DNA of 64,000 nt. Source: Runella defluvii (GTDB lineage: Bacteria; Bacteroidota; Bacteroidia; Cytophagales; Spirosomataceae). The stretch spans positions 248,001 through 312,000 of the forward strand of contig NZ_JACIBY010000003.1 in assembly GCF_014195535.1 (NCBI RefSeq), read 5' to 3'. Positions 1 through 9,918 of this stretch are shown here, piece by piece. Below the pieces are notes generated by a model, which did no database searches, had not been told where the DNA came from, and saw only the letters and a list, made by a program, of their open reading frames with translations. Numbering within the stretch: the stretch's first letter is position 1; every line of letters starts with the position of its first letter. The translations under genes were made by a program, and so were the position numbers.

Positions 1-289
1 AGCGGCTGAAAGCTTGGCGACAGTAGAACAAAATGAACTCGCCGAAATCGCGCCCAACCCTGTTTCTCAGACCCTTTACTTGAAGGTAAAAAATGTAAAA
101 GGTGTTTCGGTAAACCTAGATTTAATGGATATTTCTGGTCGAAAAGTGCTTGGACGCTCGTTTGTTCCTGAATCTAACCAACACCAAGAGGAGTTTGATG
201 TGAGTCAAATGGTCAACGGAATGTATTTCCTACGGATCAATGCGGGCTCTAAGCAAACAACCTTGAAAGTGCTAAAAATGAGTAAGTAA
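1..289 (+). CDS. 3' end of a T9SS-secreted protein (type A sorting domain)
   Basis: The reading frame is open from the first bases of the window, so the gene is cut by the left edge and only about 95 C-terminal residues are visible. They form a type IX secretion C-terminal domain: an APNPVSQTLYLKV strand with the usual PNP motif, then LMDISGRKVL, a VSQMVNGMYFLRI segment and a final basic TLKVLKMSK. In this family the domain sends the protein through the T9SS and is then cleaved while the cargo is fixed to the cell surface or released. The nature of the cargo cannot be told from this piece. The gene ends just before a strong bidirectional terminator. Confidence 0.85.
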   Translation, partial: AAESLATVEQNELAEIAPNPVSQTLYLKVKNVKGVSVNLDLMDISGRKVLGRSFVPESNQHQEEFDVSQMVNGMYFLRINAGSKQTTLKVLKMSK

Positions 290-310
290 CATTGGTCGCT
301 CTGCTATAAT

Positions 311-347
311 AAAACCCCGTTTAACCTTAAAGTTAAACGGGGTTTTT
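311..347. terminator. Bidirectional Rho-independent terminator
   Basis: A near-perfect stem pairs AAAACCCCGTTTAAC with GTTAAACGGGGTTTT around a short CTTAAA loop. A-runs and T-runs flank it on the two sides. It lies between the convergent T9SS cargo gene and the penicillin-binding protein gene and can serve both. Confidence 0.9.
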
Positions 348-377
348 GCATTATTGGATGTTATTTGCGACCGATTA

Positions 378-2975
378 TCAACGAGAATTTGTCGTGTCCA
401 CGGGGACTTGAGGGTCGTGGTCACTTTCATCAAATGTTGGTAACATATCCAACGTATCATTGACTGTGCTAGTCGAGTCAGCTAAGTTTTCAATCGGTGA
501 AGATGGCGCACAATCACGGTAACTTTTCAGGATGGCAATGGTTGGTTTAGGGAATGGTCCACGAACGTAGCCGATATTAGGGTCATCATAGACTTTTTCC
601 AAGAACCGTCCCACCAATGGAAGGGCTGTTTTGGCTCCTTCGCCCAGGTTCGTACTGCGGAAGTGGATGCTTCGGTCGTCGCCGCCTACCCATGCACCTA
701 CCACAAGGTCTTTGGTGACACCCATAAACCAGCCATCAGAGTTGTTGGAAGTAGTACCTGTTTTACCACCGATTTCAAACCCTTTTTTGAATAAACTACC
801 GAAAGTCCACATATTTTGCGAAGTTCCACCTGGTTCTTCAATACCGCCTTTGAGCATGTGAACCATCAAAAATGCTGATTCTTCGCTGATAACCTGCTTA
901 CTTTTTGGGGCAAAACTTGCAATTTCACTGCCATTAGAATCTAAAATACGAGCCACCACGATAGGGTCTGTGTGTTTGCCGTGATTAGGGAAAACGCTGT
1001 AGGCAGTTACCATGTCGAAAAGTGAGACGTCAAAAGGACCAAGTCCGATAGAAGCTACGGGCTTTAGTGCGGTGGTTATTCCTAGTTTTTGAGCGTATTT
1101 AACAACGGCCTGCGCCCCAATCCGATTGGTCAAATGCGCCGTAACGGAGTTAATGGAGCGAGCCAATGCCCTACGAAGCGTCAGTTCTTGGTACGTAAAA
1201 CCACCCGTAGAGTTTTTGGGCCGCCAGATGCGGGTTGTGTCTTTGCCTTTGACTTTCTCCCGAACTTCAATCTCAAAAGGTTCGTCTTTCATTTTATCAC
1301 AAGGAGAAAGATTAAAAGCCGAACTGTCGATGGCAGCGCAGTAAACAAACGGTTTAAAGGTGGATCCTGGTTGGCGTTTTCCTTGCTGAACCGCATCGTA
1401 CTTGAAAAACTTGTAATTTAAACCTCCCACCCAAGCCTTTACTTGACCCGTGTAAGGATCCATGGCCATCATGCCCGCCCGTAAAATGCGTTTGTAATAA
1501 TTAAGCGAATCTATCGAGCTCATCACGACCTTTTTATCCCGTCCCGTTTTCCAATCATAAATGGTCATGGTATCTTTTTTATTCATATAATACCAAATGG
1601 AATCCTGACGGATGGTCGAGTCTAATTTGGAAAAACGTTTGGAAAGCGCTTTGTAGCGGTCGGTACGTTTGGCTACATCCGTAAGAAAGTTAGGAATTTC
1701 TACCCCTTTTTCGTCGCGCCAAGGATTTTGATTTAACCAGTGATTTTCAAACGTTTGTTGGAGTGTTTTCATCCGTTCAAACGTAGCCTCTACGGCGTAT
1801 TTCTGCATCCGTGAGTCAATCGTCGTGTAGATTTTTAGGCCATCTTTATAAGGGTCGTAATCGTTTTCTTCCCCCCATTTTTCCATAAAATCTTCCACAC
1901 TTCCGTTGAAATACTGATAAATTGCGTATTCGTTATTTTCGTCGTTAAAGCGTTCGGGAGTAAGTTTGAGGTCAATCGGCGATTTAGATAGCGAATCGAC
2001 GGTCGTCTGTTTTAAATACCCGTATTTCACCATCTGATTCATCACTGTATTCCGACGAATAAGCGAACGGTCATAGTTTTTAACGGGGTTGTAAAGGGTT
2101 GTTCCTTTTTGAAGCCCTACCAACACAGCGGCTTCTTGAATAGTCAGGTTGTAGGGTCCTTTATCGAAATAAAAACGAGCGGCTGTTTTGATTCCGTACG
2201 TATTGTTTCCGTAGTCAACGGTGTTAAAATACATCGTCAAAATTTCCTCTTTGGAGAAATTTCGTTCGAGCCGAATGGCCGTCAACCACTCTTTGGTTTT
2301 GTACAATACCGTTCTAATCAAAGGAATATTGCCAAGCAACCCCCGTGCCGACTTACGGCGTGTGCGAAAAAGCTTTTTGGCCAACTGTTGGGTAATGGTA
2401 CTACCCCCTCCACGTTCGCCACCTTTTAAAATTCCGACGGCAACTCCAAAAAGTGCGCGGGAGTCAATACCCGAGTGCTCATAAAAACGAGCATCTTCTG
2501 TCGCAATGAGGGCTTTAACAAGGTAAGGCGACAAACTATCGAAATCAACGGGAGTACGATTTTCGGTATATAATTTTCCGATAAGTTTGCCATCTGCCGA
2601 ATAAATCTCCGAAGCCTGCGCTACTTTTGGGTTTTGTAGTTCTTCGACGCTCGGCATACTTCCGCAGAGCCATAAGAAGTTTGTTTCGACACAAAAAATG
2701 TAAAAAACAAAAGCACCAAATCCGTAAAGAAATGTTTTCCAGGCGGTTACGACGGGTTTGTAGTAGGGTGAATTTACATCAACGCGTGCGTAGTAGTAAT
2801 CCCAGAGTCGTTTTGTAAGCTGTTGGTATTGGTTGGTCCATTCGTTGAGACGATCGGGTCCCACGATTTTGGCGAGCATCTGGTACAGTAAAGCTCCGAG
2901 CCATTTCCCGAATTTTCGAAAAGGCGTGGTGATTTTCTGCCAAAGTGCTCCTATTTTCTCCAAAAAATCCTGCAT
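378..2975 (-). CDS. Class A penicillin-binding protein (PBP1A-like transglycosylase/transpeptidase)
   Basis: This is a bifunctional peptidoglycan synthase of 865 residues that polymerises lipid II and cross-links stem peptides on the periplasmic side. A cytoplasmic amphipathic N-terminus of about 80 residues precedes one membrane anchor at about 82-104. The GT51 transglycosylase domain follows, with its catalytic Glu in EDARFYEH near residue 160 and the GGSTITQQLAKKLF motif. The transpeptidase domain carries SxxK in GSTFKP near 537, SIN as the SxN motif and KTGTT near 738. The C-terminal tail is acidic, Ser/Thr-rich and probably disordered. All catalytic motifs are intact. The gene appears to be monocistronic and ends at the bidirectional terminator. 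It is adjacent to, but separate from, the transglutaminase/ATP-grasp cassette. Confidence 0.95.
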   Translation of the reverse strand: MQDFLEKIGALWQKITTPFRKFGKWLGALLYQMLAKIVGPDRLNEWTNQYQQLTKRLWDYYYARVDVNSPYYKPVVTAWKTFLYGFGAFVFYIFCVETNFLWLCGSMPSVEELQNPKVAQASEIYSADGKLIGKLYTENRTPVDFDSLSPYLVKALIATEDARFYEHSGIDSRALFGVAVGILKGGERGGGSTITQQLAKKLFRTRRKSARGLLGNIPLIRTVLYKTKEWLTAIRLERNFSKEEILTMYFNTVDYGNNTYGIKTAARFYFDKGPYNLTIQEAAVLVGLQKGTTLYNPVKNYDRSLIRRNTVMNQMVKYGYLKQTTVDSLSKSPIDLKLTPERFNDENNEYAIYQYFNGSVEDFMEKWGEENDYDPYKDGLKIYTTIDSRMQKYAVEATFERMKTLQQTFENHWLNQNPWRDEKGVEIPNFLTDVAKRTDRYKALSKRFSKLDSTIRQDSIWYYMNKKDTMTIYDWKTGRDKKVVMSSIDSLNYYKRILRAGMMAMDPYTGQVKAWVGGLNYKFFKYDAVQQGKRQPGSTFKPFVYCAAIDSSAFNLSPCDKMKDEPFEIEVREKVKGKDTTRIWRPKNSTGGFTYQELTLRRALARSINSVTAHLTNRIGAQAVVKYAQKLGITTALKPVASIGLGPFDVSLFDMVTAYSVFPNHGKHTDPIVVARILDSNGSEIASFAPKSKQVISEESAFLMVHMLKGGIEEPGGTSQNMWTFGSLFKKGFEIGGKTGTTSNNSDGWFMGVTKDLVVGAWVGGDDRSIHFRSTNLGEGAKTALPLVGRFLEKVYDDPNIGYVRGPFPKPTIAILKSYRDCAPSSPIENLADSTSTVNDTLDMLPTFDESDHDPQVPVDTTNSR

Positions 2976-3054
2976 ATCTGATATTCTGAATGAGTTTTGG
3001 GGTCAAAGATAGGGTTATTGGGATAAATCAAAAAATGATGTTTGACCCAATTAT

Positions 3055-3930
3055 TTATCGACCTTTGGGAATGACGTCAACGGCTACCGATAATGTATGC
3101 CGTCCCGAACTAAAAATAATACCTTTTAGGGGAGCAATGTCGCTGTAATCGCGCCCATAGGCTGTCACAATGTGGCGTTCTTGCGGAATCATGTCGTTGG
3201 TAGGGTCAAATTCGCACCAACCAAAAGGCGGAATATAGACCGATACCCAAGCATGGGAAGCGTCCGAGCCTTGGAGTTTCTTTTTGCCAGGAGGCGGTAG
3301 GGTTTCCAGATAACCGCTTACATAACGCGCTGGAAAACCCATGCTTCGTAAACTGGCAATGGCCAAATGTGAAAAATCCTGACAAACACCTCGTTTTTCT
3401 TTGAGCACCGTTTGCAGGGGCGTTTGAACGGTCGTAAAATTAGAATCAAACTTAAATTCGGTAAAAATGGCGTGACAAAGGTCTTTGACGCAGGTGTAAA
3501 GCAATTTGTCGGGCAAAAAAAAGCGTTGGGCAAAGGCGGTAATTTCGTCGTCCCAAGCAATGAAATGACTAGGAAGTAGGTATTGGAGCAAGTCCACCTT
3601 CAAGGCGCGCGTACCCCAGATATGTTCTTTGGCTGCTTGGCAGGTCATCGAAAGGGGCTCGTTGACGGGTTCTTTGGCAAAACTTTCAACATCGCTTTCG
3701 GCAACCACAATCAATTCTTTGTGAGCAACGTCAATTGAAAAATAATGGAGCGTATTGCCAAAATAGTCGGTTCGGGTGACTATTTCGGCTGGAGCAGGCG
3801 AAATCCGTAATTCAAAGTGGCGACAAATCTGCGCCTCAAGTTGGCGTGGTTGCAGGCATACCAAACTATGATAGGTAGAGACAGACCCAAAATAGTTGTA
3901 CTTGGTTCGGTGGGTAAGTTTATACCTCAT
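3055..3930 (-). CDS. Transglutaminase-like protein with bacterial transglutaminase N-terminal domain
   Basis: The protein has 291 residues and no signal peptide. It begins with the beta-rich bacterial transglutaminase-like N-terminal region (MRYKLTHRTKYNYFGSV). A papain-fold core follows, with the catalytic Cys in RGVCQDFSH near residue 181, His in DASHAWVSVYIP near 225 and Asp in FDPTND near 240, so the triad is complete. It is the last gene of a three-gene operon and overlaps the ATP-grasp gene before it by 11 bases, which suggests translational coupling. Members of this family are predicted to act as proteases or peptide-bond-forming enzymes, and the substrate is unknown. It differs from the larger transglutaminase gene in the same operon, so the system has two such enzymes. 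Confidence 0.88.
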   Translation of the reverse strand: MRYKLTHRTKYNYFGSVSTYHSLVCLQPRQLEAQICRHFELRISPAPAEIVTRTDYFGNTLHYFSIDVAHKELIVVAESDVESFAKEPVNEPLSMTCQAAKEHIWGTRALKVDLLQYLLPSHFIAWDDEITAFAQRFFLPDKLLYTCVKDLCHAIFTEFKFDSNFTTVQTPLQTVLKEKRGVCQDFSHLAIASLRSMGFPARYVSGYLETLPPPGKKKLQGSDASHAWVSVYIPPFGWCEFDPTNDMIPQERHIVTAYGRDYSDIAPLKGIIFSSGRHTLSVAVDVIPKGR

Positions 3931-6487
3931 TAGTAGCGTCGTTTACAGATTTTTCTACCAAGACAGACTGAATAAAGGTATGGGTAAAATAGGTGTCGGT
4001 GAGACTCACCGTGACAGAGGAAATGAGGTTGGCCACGCGCGACAAAAGCTGGTCGAAATCTTTTCGGAAAGGCTTGTTAGGAGACCCCAAAACAAGCCGC
4101 GAAACATCTGCTAATTTCATTTGGGTTGCTGCTTCTAGTACGGCTTTCTCCGCTTTGTTTAAACGGATAGTTGGCGAAACGTTGGGTAGTTGGGCCAGAC
4201 ATTTTGCCAACAAATCAAGCTGGTAGGCAATCGAATACGGGATTTTGTCGTCCATCAATACCATATCGAGCATGGTTTCGAGGTTAAAACTACTTTTGTA
4301 CAGCTGACGGTAATGTACCAATAAGTAATGATTGGTCAATACGGCTTCAATCAGTTCGTTTTCGGTATTAACGTCATTTTTGAAACTAAAACATGAACGT
4401 AATACACTTATTTTGGCCAGAAGCCGCTCTACCAACTTGCCTGCTTCAAAGAGGTGATAGGCATGGTCGCGAGGCATTGATTCAGAGAGGGTTCCGTAAA
4501 AGGTAAATACCCTGCCGTGGAGCTTATCCAACAAATTTTGGACGGAATTGTGGTTGTGAATGTCCAAGCTCTTGGTTTTCTTCAAGCTGTTTTCTAACAA
4601 CGTTATGACCCTACGGGTATCATGATTCCAGCGGTCACTTACGGCCAATGCACTATTTAAAAATGACTGGACGTTGGAGGCGACAGTTCCTGATTTTTGA
4701 CTGTTTTTTACCAACTCACCCAGTTCTTTGTAAGGGTTTTCGCGAATCTGCTCATTTTTTTCGTCCGTAAACCCTGGATAGGAGAGGGTAAGGTGCGTGG
4801 TCGATTTGAGCAAAATGTCGATGTATTCCAACTTAAACGACCCGCGAAAGTCCACGTTCTCGTTGATAGCACTGATTACAATCCGAAGAAACTTCGTGAG
4901 CGACATGGTTCGCTCGGCATAACGCCCTGCCCAAAATAAATTTTCGGCACTTCGGCTGGGCAAAGTACTGTGTGGCGTAGCCGTATTTTTGACCGTGTTG
5001 GTCATCCGACTTGGCGTCTCGGCCACTGTATCCGAAACAATCCACGTATCTTTTGAAATTCCGCCGTACTGATTAGAAATAACGTAGCGGTCTTTTTCGG
5101 CCGAACTCCGCGTCAGGCCACCTTGCAACATGCAATAATCGGAGCCGTTGGATACCATATAAGCCCGCAAAGAGGCCAAACGGGGTTCTATTTTTCCATT
5201 GACCAACGACGGCGTCGTGGACAAGCTTACCTCCTCCTGCGCCACGTATTCGTGGGGCGTTTTCAGGATTTCGAGTCGAAGCTGTGCTAAGGCTTCTTTG
5301 GACAATGTTTTGCCATAAACCGACCGAAATTTTTGTTTTCGATTGGCTTTTTTGATGATAAGTCGGTGCAAATTGTCTAACACATACCCTAATTCCTTCT
5401 GTTGTCCACACCACCAAGTGGCAATAGAGGGCATGAGAAGGTCTTGTTGCAAGAAAAACTTAGAACAAGATTGCATAAAGGACAACAAAGCGCTGTTTTC
5501 AAGCGCACTGACCCCAGGAGGGTTGATAACAGCTACTTTCCCCGAACGAATCGAATGCAGCAACCCAGGTACACCAAGTCGAGAATCTTCGCGGAGTTCG
5601 AGGGGGTCAGACCAATCATCGTCAACCCGCCGAATGATAACATCCACTTTCTCCAGCCCTTCCAAAGATTTTAACCATACATAGCCATCCCGCACCACCA
5701 AGTCATCGCCTTGGGCTAAAGTATAGCCAAGGTAAGAGGCCAAATAGGCATGTTCAAAGTACGTTTCATTGTTTGGCCCAGGGGTAAGATACACCACATT
5801 GGGGTTCTCTTTGGTGTGAGGAGCGAGGCTGAGAATTGTTTGGTGAATGGTATTAAAAAAAGGAAACAAGCGCCCAACGTACATCCCTTCCGTGAGTTCG
5901 GGAAGGAGTTTGCTCATAATTCGGCGGTTTTCGAGGGCATATCCAGCTCCAGAAGGCGCTTGGGTACGGTTGTCAACCAGCCACATTCGACGGTCGGGTC
6001 CCCGTGCGACGTCAGCTGCGTAAAGTAACAGCTGGTTTTCGGAAGGAAGTTTTACGTCAAAACAAGGGCGGAAAAATCCTGTGTTGTCAAAAATAAGCTC
6101 GGGCGGAAGTATGCCTTCATGGACAAGGCGTTGCGGGCCATAAATGTCCCGCAGCACCAAGTCCAAGACCTGCGCCCGTTGTTTTAAACCGAGCGTAATT
6201 TGTTCCCATTCTTTTTGTTCAATTAAAAAGGGGATGGGATCTAGTTGCCAAGGGTGATTGAGCCCATCGGCACTTTCATAGACATTGTACGTAACGCCAT
6301 TTTCTCGTAACCTGTTGATTATTTCTTGGTTACGATAGTCAAGTTCTTTTAACCCTATTTTTTCTAAAGATGCAAAAAGTTTGTTCCAATGGGGCTTCAC
6401 CAGCCCATCGGCCCCAATGACTTCATCATACGTACTTATTTCGCGTCGATACGATTGGAGGAGGCTAGTTTGGGTATCAGTCAGCAT
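3920..6487 (-). CDS. Circularly permuted ATP-grasp and alpha-E domain protein
   Basis: About 855 residues in two parts. The first part, about 1-480, is a circularly permuted ATP-grasp domain of the DUF404/DUF407 type, with VYLTPGPNNETYFEHAYLA and VINPPGVSALENSALLSF as recognisable conserved stretches. The second part, from about 513, is the alpha-helical alpha-E domain (DUF403), starting LPSRSAENLFWAGRYAERT with the namesake ER pair. ATP-grasp enzymes usually form carboxylate-amine bonds through an acyl phosphate. In comparative-genomics work this combination is predicted to make peptide-like linkages, but the product is not known. The first in-frame ATG is at 6487, one codon after a TTG. The gene lies between two transglutaminase-type genes and overlaps the downstream one. 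Confidence 0.88.
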   Translation of the reverse strand: MLTDTQTSLLQSYRREISTYDEVIGADGLVKPHWNKLFASLEKIGLKELDYRNQEIINRLRENGVTYNVYESADGLNHPWQLDPIPFLIEQKEWEQITLGLKQRAQVLDLVLRDIYGPQRLVHEGILPPELIFDNTGFFRPCFDVKLPSENQLLLYAADVARGPDRRMWLVDNRTQAPSGAGYALENRRIMSKLLPELTEGMYVGRLFPFFNTIHQTILSLAPHTKENPNVVYLTPGPNNETYFEHAYLASYLGYTLAQGDDLVVRDGYVWLKSLEGLEKVDVIIRRVDDDWSDPLELREDSRLGVPGLLHSIRSGKVAVINPPGVSALENSALLSFMQSCSKFFLQQDLLMPSIATWWCGQQKELGYVLDNLHRLIIKKANRKQKFRSVYGKTLSKEALAQLRLEILKTPHEYVAQEEVSLSTTPSLVNGKIEPRLASLRAYMVSNGSDYCMLQGGLTRSSAEKDRYVISNQYGGISKDTWIVSDTVAETPSRMTNTVKNTATPHSTLPSRSAENLFWAGRYAERTMSLTKFLRIVISAINENVDFRGSFKLEYIDILLKSTTHLTLSYPGFTDEKNEQIRENPYKELGELVKNSQKSGTVASNVQSFLNSALAVSDRWNHDTRRVITLLENSLKKTKSLDIHNHNSVQNLLDKLHGRVFTFYGTLSESMPRDHAYHLFEAGKLVERLLAKISVLRSCFSFKNDVNTENELIEAVLTNHYLLVHYRQLYKSSFNLETMLDMVLMDDKIPYSIAYQLDLLAKCLAQLPNVSPTIRLNKAEKAVLEAATQMKLADVSRLVLGSPNKPFRKDFDQLLSRVANLISSVTVSLTDTYFTHTFIQSVLVEKSVNDATNEV

Positions 6488-6516
6488 CAAATAGGGTATT
6501 TAGAAAAACGTTTTTA

Positions 6517-9500
6517 CTAACGCGCTCGCCAAAAACGGCGTAAGTCGAGCGTCGTTGGGTATTCAGGGTTGATAAGTTCAATAGGAGTGTCAATTTTGAG
6601 GTCTTTTTTGTTTTCGGCCATAAAACGCGAAACCGAACTGCCTTGGTTTGTAATTACTTCGATGGCGTCTTGCTTGGCCGAAGGCGTATGCCCGAAATCC
6701 CAGAAACGACTAATTCGCCGCGATTCGGCCTCATAACTATTGACAGGGTAGGTGTCGAAGCTGCGGCCGCCTGGGTGAGTGACAAAATACGTACAACCTC
6801 CCAGCACGCGGTTATTCCAAGTATCCACAATGTCGAATACCAAGGGCGCATCCACACCAACTGTAGGGTGCAACGCCGACGGTGGGTTCCAGGCTTTGTA
6901 GCGAATACCCGAGACGTATTCTCCTTTCACACCTGTGCTGCGCAACGGCACACGGCAGCCATTACAAATCAGGATGTGACGTTCTTCCACAAAACCACTT
7001 ACTTTGACTTGAAGGCGTTCGAGCGAGGAATCGACAAAACGAGCCGTGCCAGCGCTGGAAAGTTCTTCACCCAAGACGTGCCAAGGCTCAATGCCAAGTC
7101 GCAAATCTAGCTGAATGTTACCCACGGCGATGTTGCCATAATGCGGGAATCGGAACTCAAAGAAGGCATCAAACCACGAAATGTCGAAGTGATAGCCTGC
7201 GTCTTTTAAGTCATTGACGACATCCACCATGTCGAGGTATGCAAAGTGAGGCAGCAAGAAGCGGTCGTGTAGCTCCGTACCCCAGCGAATGAGTTTTTTC
7301 TTGTAAGGTTGTTTCCAAAATTTGGCAATCAACGCCCGCACCAAGAGGTTTTGCACCAAGTTCATGTGCTTGTGTGGAGGCATATCAAATGCCCTAAATT
7401 CGAGAATCCCCAAGCGTCCCGTAGAAGAGTCGGGCGAGTACAGTTTATCAATGCAAAATTCGGTACGGTGGGTATTGCCTGTGATGTCCACCAACAGGTT
7501 TCTAAATATCCTGTCCACCATCCAAAACGGAACGTCTTCGTTTTCAGGGATTTGGTCGAAGGCAATTTCAACTTCGTACAATCGCTCATCGCGGCCTTCG
7601 TCGAAACGTGGCGCTTGGCTGGTAGGGCCAATAAATGGCCCTGCAAACAAATAACTCAACGCGGGGTGATGCTGCCAGTAGGTAAGCAAACTACGCAGCA
7701 AATCTGGCCGACGAAGCACAGGGCTATCGGCAGGTTTGGCGCCACCAATGGTCACGTGGTTGCCGCCGCCCGTGCCTGTATGACGGCCGTCCACCATAAA
7801 CTTGTCGGTGCCAAGGCGCGCTAGAAAGGCTTCTTCGTAGAGGGCCGTTGTGTTGTCAACAAGTTCTTGCCAAGTTTTAGCGGGGTGAATATTCACTTCA
7901 ATTACCCCAGGGTCAGGCGTAACCATCAATTTTTGGATACGGTAGTCCGAAGGCGGTGTATAGCCTTCAATTCGCACAGGCATTTGTAATTTCTCGGCCG
8001 TTACCTCAACCGTAGCTACCAAATCGAGGTAGTGCTCCAAATAATCGGTTGGGGGTAAAAAAACGTAAATAATTCCATCTCTTTCTTCCACCGACAAGGC
8101 AGTGGTGAAAGTATTCAATTCAAAAAGAATGGATTTGTCTTCTTCCTCTTTCGACTCGTTTTTGGAGGAGGTAGGTAGTTGATAATCAGGTGCAATGGTT
8201 CCGAATCTTTTTTCGGCAGTGGCATGGTGGGTTCCTAGGTCATCCAATTCTTCAAAAGGGCTCCGTTCTACGATGGGCTCTTTTTTGTCTTTGGCAACCT
8301 TAGGCAAAGATTCTAAAGGCAAACGCAAACCAGCGGGAGAATTTCCAGGGATTAAAAAGACATGCTTCCTTCTAAATTCCCACAAACAGCTTGTCCAAGC
8401 GTTGGTTTCATACTGCCATTTGAGGGGCAATACGTAGCCAGTTGGGTTGTTTAAGCCTTTTTCAAAAATTTTAGCCATTGTTTGCCGCTGAATCGAATCT
8501 TTGAGATTCACCTCAAGCGGGTCAAGATTGACGGGCAGTTTGCCTTCCTCTAACGCCCAATAAATTGGGTCTTCGTAAGTTGGCTTTAGATTTTGAGGAT
8601 TGATTCCCAGGTATTTTGTTAGCTCTTGGGCAAAAATATGGGCATCTTCAAACGTATAATTTGTTTCATTTTCTTTGGCTACCAGCGCATCATTTTTCCA
8701 GATTGGCAAGCCGTCTTTCCGCCAGTAAAGTGCATATTGCCAGCGCGGAAATAATTCGCCTGGGTACCACTTCCCTTGTCCGAAATGTAACAAACCACCG
8801 TGGGCAAAGCGATTTTTTAAGCGCAAGGCTAAGTCGTACGCCAATTTGCGCTTGAGTGGGCCATCAGCAGCGGAATTCCATTCGGGCGACTCATAATCGT
8901 CAATTGAAACGAAGGTAGGTTCGCCACCCATTGTGAGCCGTACATCGCCATCTTGTAAGTCTTTTTCGACAACATTTCCAACTTGCATAATGGCTTCCCA
9001 TTGCGCCTCGCTGTAGGGTTTAGTAACCCGTGGGTCTTCGTGAATCCGAAACACTTGGTTGTCAAATTCAAACGAAACCTCGCAAACGTCAGTGGCCCCT
9101 GTTACTGGAGCGGCGCTTGCAAAGTCTGGCGTACAGCAAAGCGGAATGTGTCCTTCACTGGCAAACAGCCCTGAAGTAGGGTCTAACCCAATCCAGCCTG
9201 CCCCAGGAATATAGGCTTCTACCCAAGCGTGCAAATCGGTAAAATCTTTTTCAGGTCCCGAAGGCCCATCCAGCGATTTGACATCGGAGGTCAGCTGCAC
9301 CAAATAACCAGATACAAACCGCGCTGCAATGCCCAAATGACGAAGCACTTGCACGAACAACCAAGCCGAATCGCGGCAAGAACCGCTGCGTTTGGTAAGG
9401 GTTTCTTCGCAAGTTTGTACCCCAGGCTCCATGCGTACATTGTAAAACAAGTCGCTAAAAATCCGTTGATTGAGGTGTACCAAATAGTCAACGGTGTTTA

Positions 9501-9918
9501 TATCGGTCGTGATTTTGTTTTGCTCAATCCAATCGACCAGCAATGCCCCTGACTCGCGCGCTTCTAAATAGGGGAGTAGTTCTTTGCTTAAAAGGTCGTC
9601 GTACTTAAATGGGAATTTTGTGGCATACTCTTCCACAAAAAAATCGAATGGGTTGATGACCTGCATTCGGGCGATGACCTCTACTTCAACGCTTAACTCA
9701 GTGGTTTTTTCGGGAAAAACAACCCGCGCTTGGTAGTTGCCAAAAGGGTCTTGTTGCCAATTGATAAAGTGATTCTTTGGCGAAATTTTGAAAGAATACC
9801 CTTCGATGGGCGTCCGTGAGTGGGGCGCTGGCCGTAACCGAAATACGTGAGGAGAAAGGCTTACGCTACGGTCGAAGATGTACTTGGTTTTGTGGGAAAT
9901 AGCAACTTTTATTGACAT
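6517..9918 (-). CDS. Transglutaminase fused to DUF2126 (amidoligase-like) protein
   Basis: This is the large first gene of the cassette, about 1133 residues from the ATG at 9918 (a further in-frame start lies three codons upstream). Residues 1-300 form a transglutaminase module with Cys in SGSCRDSAWLF near 183, His in DLHAWVEAYIPG near 234 and Asp in GLDPTSG near 246. From about 320 to the end is DUF2126, a putative amidoligase domain, including TMGGEPTFVSIDD and GRHTGTGGGNHVTIGG. The charged, poorly conserved linker around residues 555-605 looks disordered. The fusion joins a hydrolase/acyl-transferase fold and a predicted COOH-NH2 ligase in one chain, which fits peptide tagging or cross-linking. 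Only 29 bases separate it from the ATP-grasp gene. Confidence 0.88.
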   Translation of the reverse strand: MSIKVAISHKTKYIFDRSVSLSPHVFRLRPAPHSRTPIEGYSFKISPKNHFINWQQDPFGNYQARVVFPEKTTELSVEVEVIARMQVINPFDFFVEEYATKFPFKYDDLLSKELLPYLEARESGALLVDWIEQNKITTDINTVDYLVHLNQRIFSDLFYNVRMEPGVQTCEETLTKRSGSCRDSAWLFVQVLRHLGIAARFVSGYLVQLTSDVKSLDGPSGPEKDFTDLHAWVEAYIPGAGWIGLDPTSGLFASEGHIPLCCTPDFASAAPVTGATDVCEVSFEFDNQVFRIHEDPRVTKPYSEAQWEAIMQVGNVVEKDLQDGDVRLTMGGEPTFVSIDDYESPEWNSAADGPLKRKLAYDLALRLKNRFAHGGLLHFGQGKWYPGELFPRWQYALYWRKDGLPIWKNDALVAKENETNYTFEDAHIFAQELTKYLGINPQNLKPTYEDPIYWALEEGKLPVNLDPLEVNLKDSIQRQTMAKIFEKGLNNPTGYVLPLKWQYETNAWTSCLWEFRRKHVFLIPGNSPAGLRLPLESLPKVAKDKKEPIVERSPFEELDDLGTHHATAEKRFGTIAPDYQLPTSSKNESKEEEDKSILFELNTFTTALSVEERDGIIYVFLPPTDYLEHYLDLVATVEVTAEKLQMPVRIEGYTPPSDYRIQKLMVTPDPGVIEVNIHPAKTWQELVDNTTALYEEAFLARLGTDKFMVDGRHTGTGGGNHVTIGGAKPADSPVLRRPDLLRSLLTYWQHHPALSYLFAGPFIGPTSQAPRFDEGRDERLYEVEIAFDQIPENEDVPFWMVDRIFRNLLVDITGNTHRTEFCIDKLYSPDSSTGRLGILEFRAFDMPPHKHMNLVQNLLVRALIAKFWKQPYKKKLIRWGTELHDRFLLPHFAYLDMVDVVNDLKDAGYHFDISWFDAFFEFRFPHYGNIAVGNIQLDLRLGIEPWHVLGEELSSAGTARFVDSSLERLQVKVSGFVEERHILICNGCRVPLRSTGVKGEYVSGIRYKAWNPPSALHPTVGVDAPLVFDIVDTWNNRVLGGCTYFVTHPGGRSFDTYPVNSYEAESRRISRFWDFGHTPSAKQDAIEVITNQGSSVSRFMAENKKDLKIDTPIELINPEYPTTLDLRRFWRAR

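Noticed and set aside
7309-7824. A 171-residue plus-strand frame
   Set aside because: It is a shadow on the opposite strand of the well-supported DUF2126 domain.
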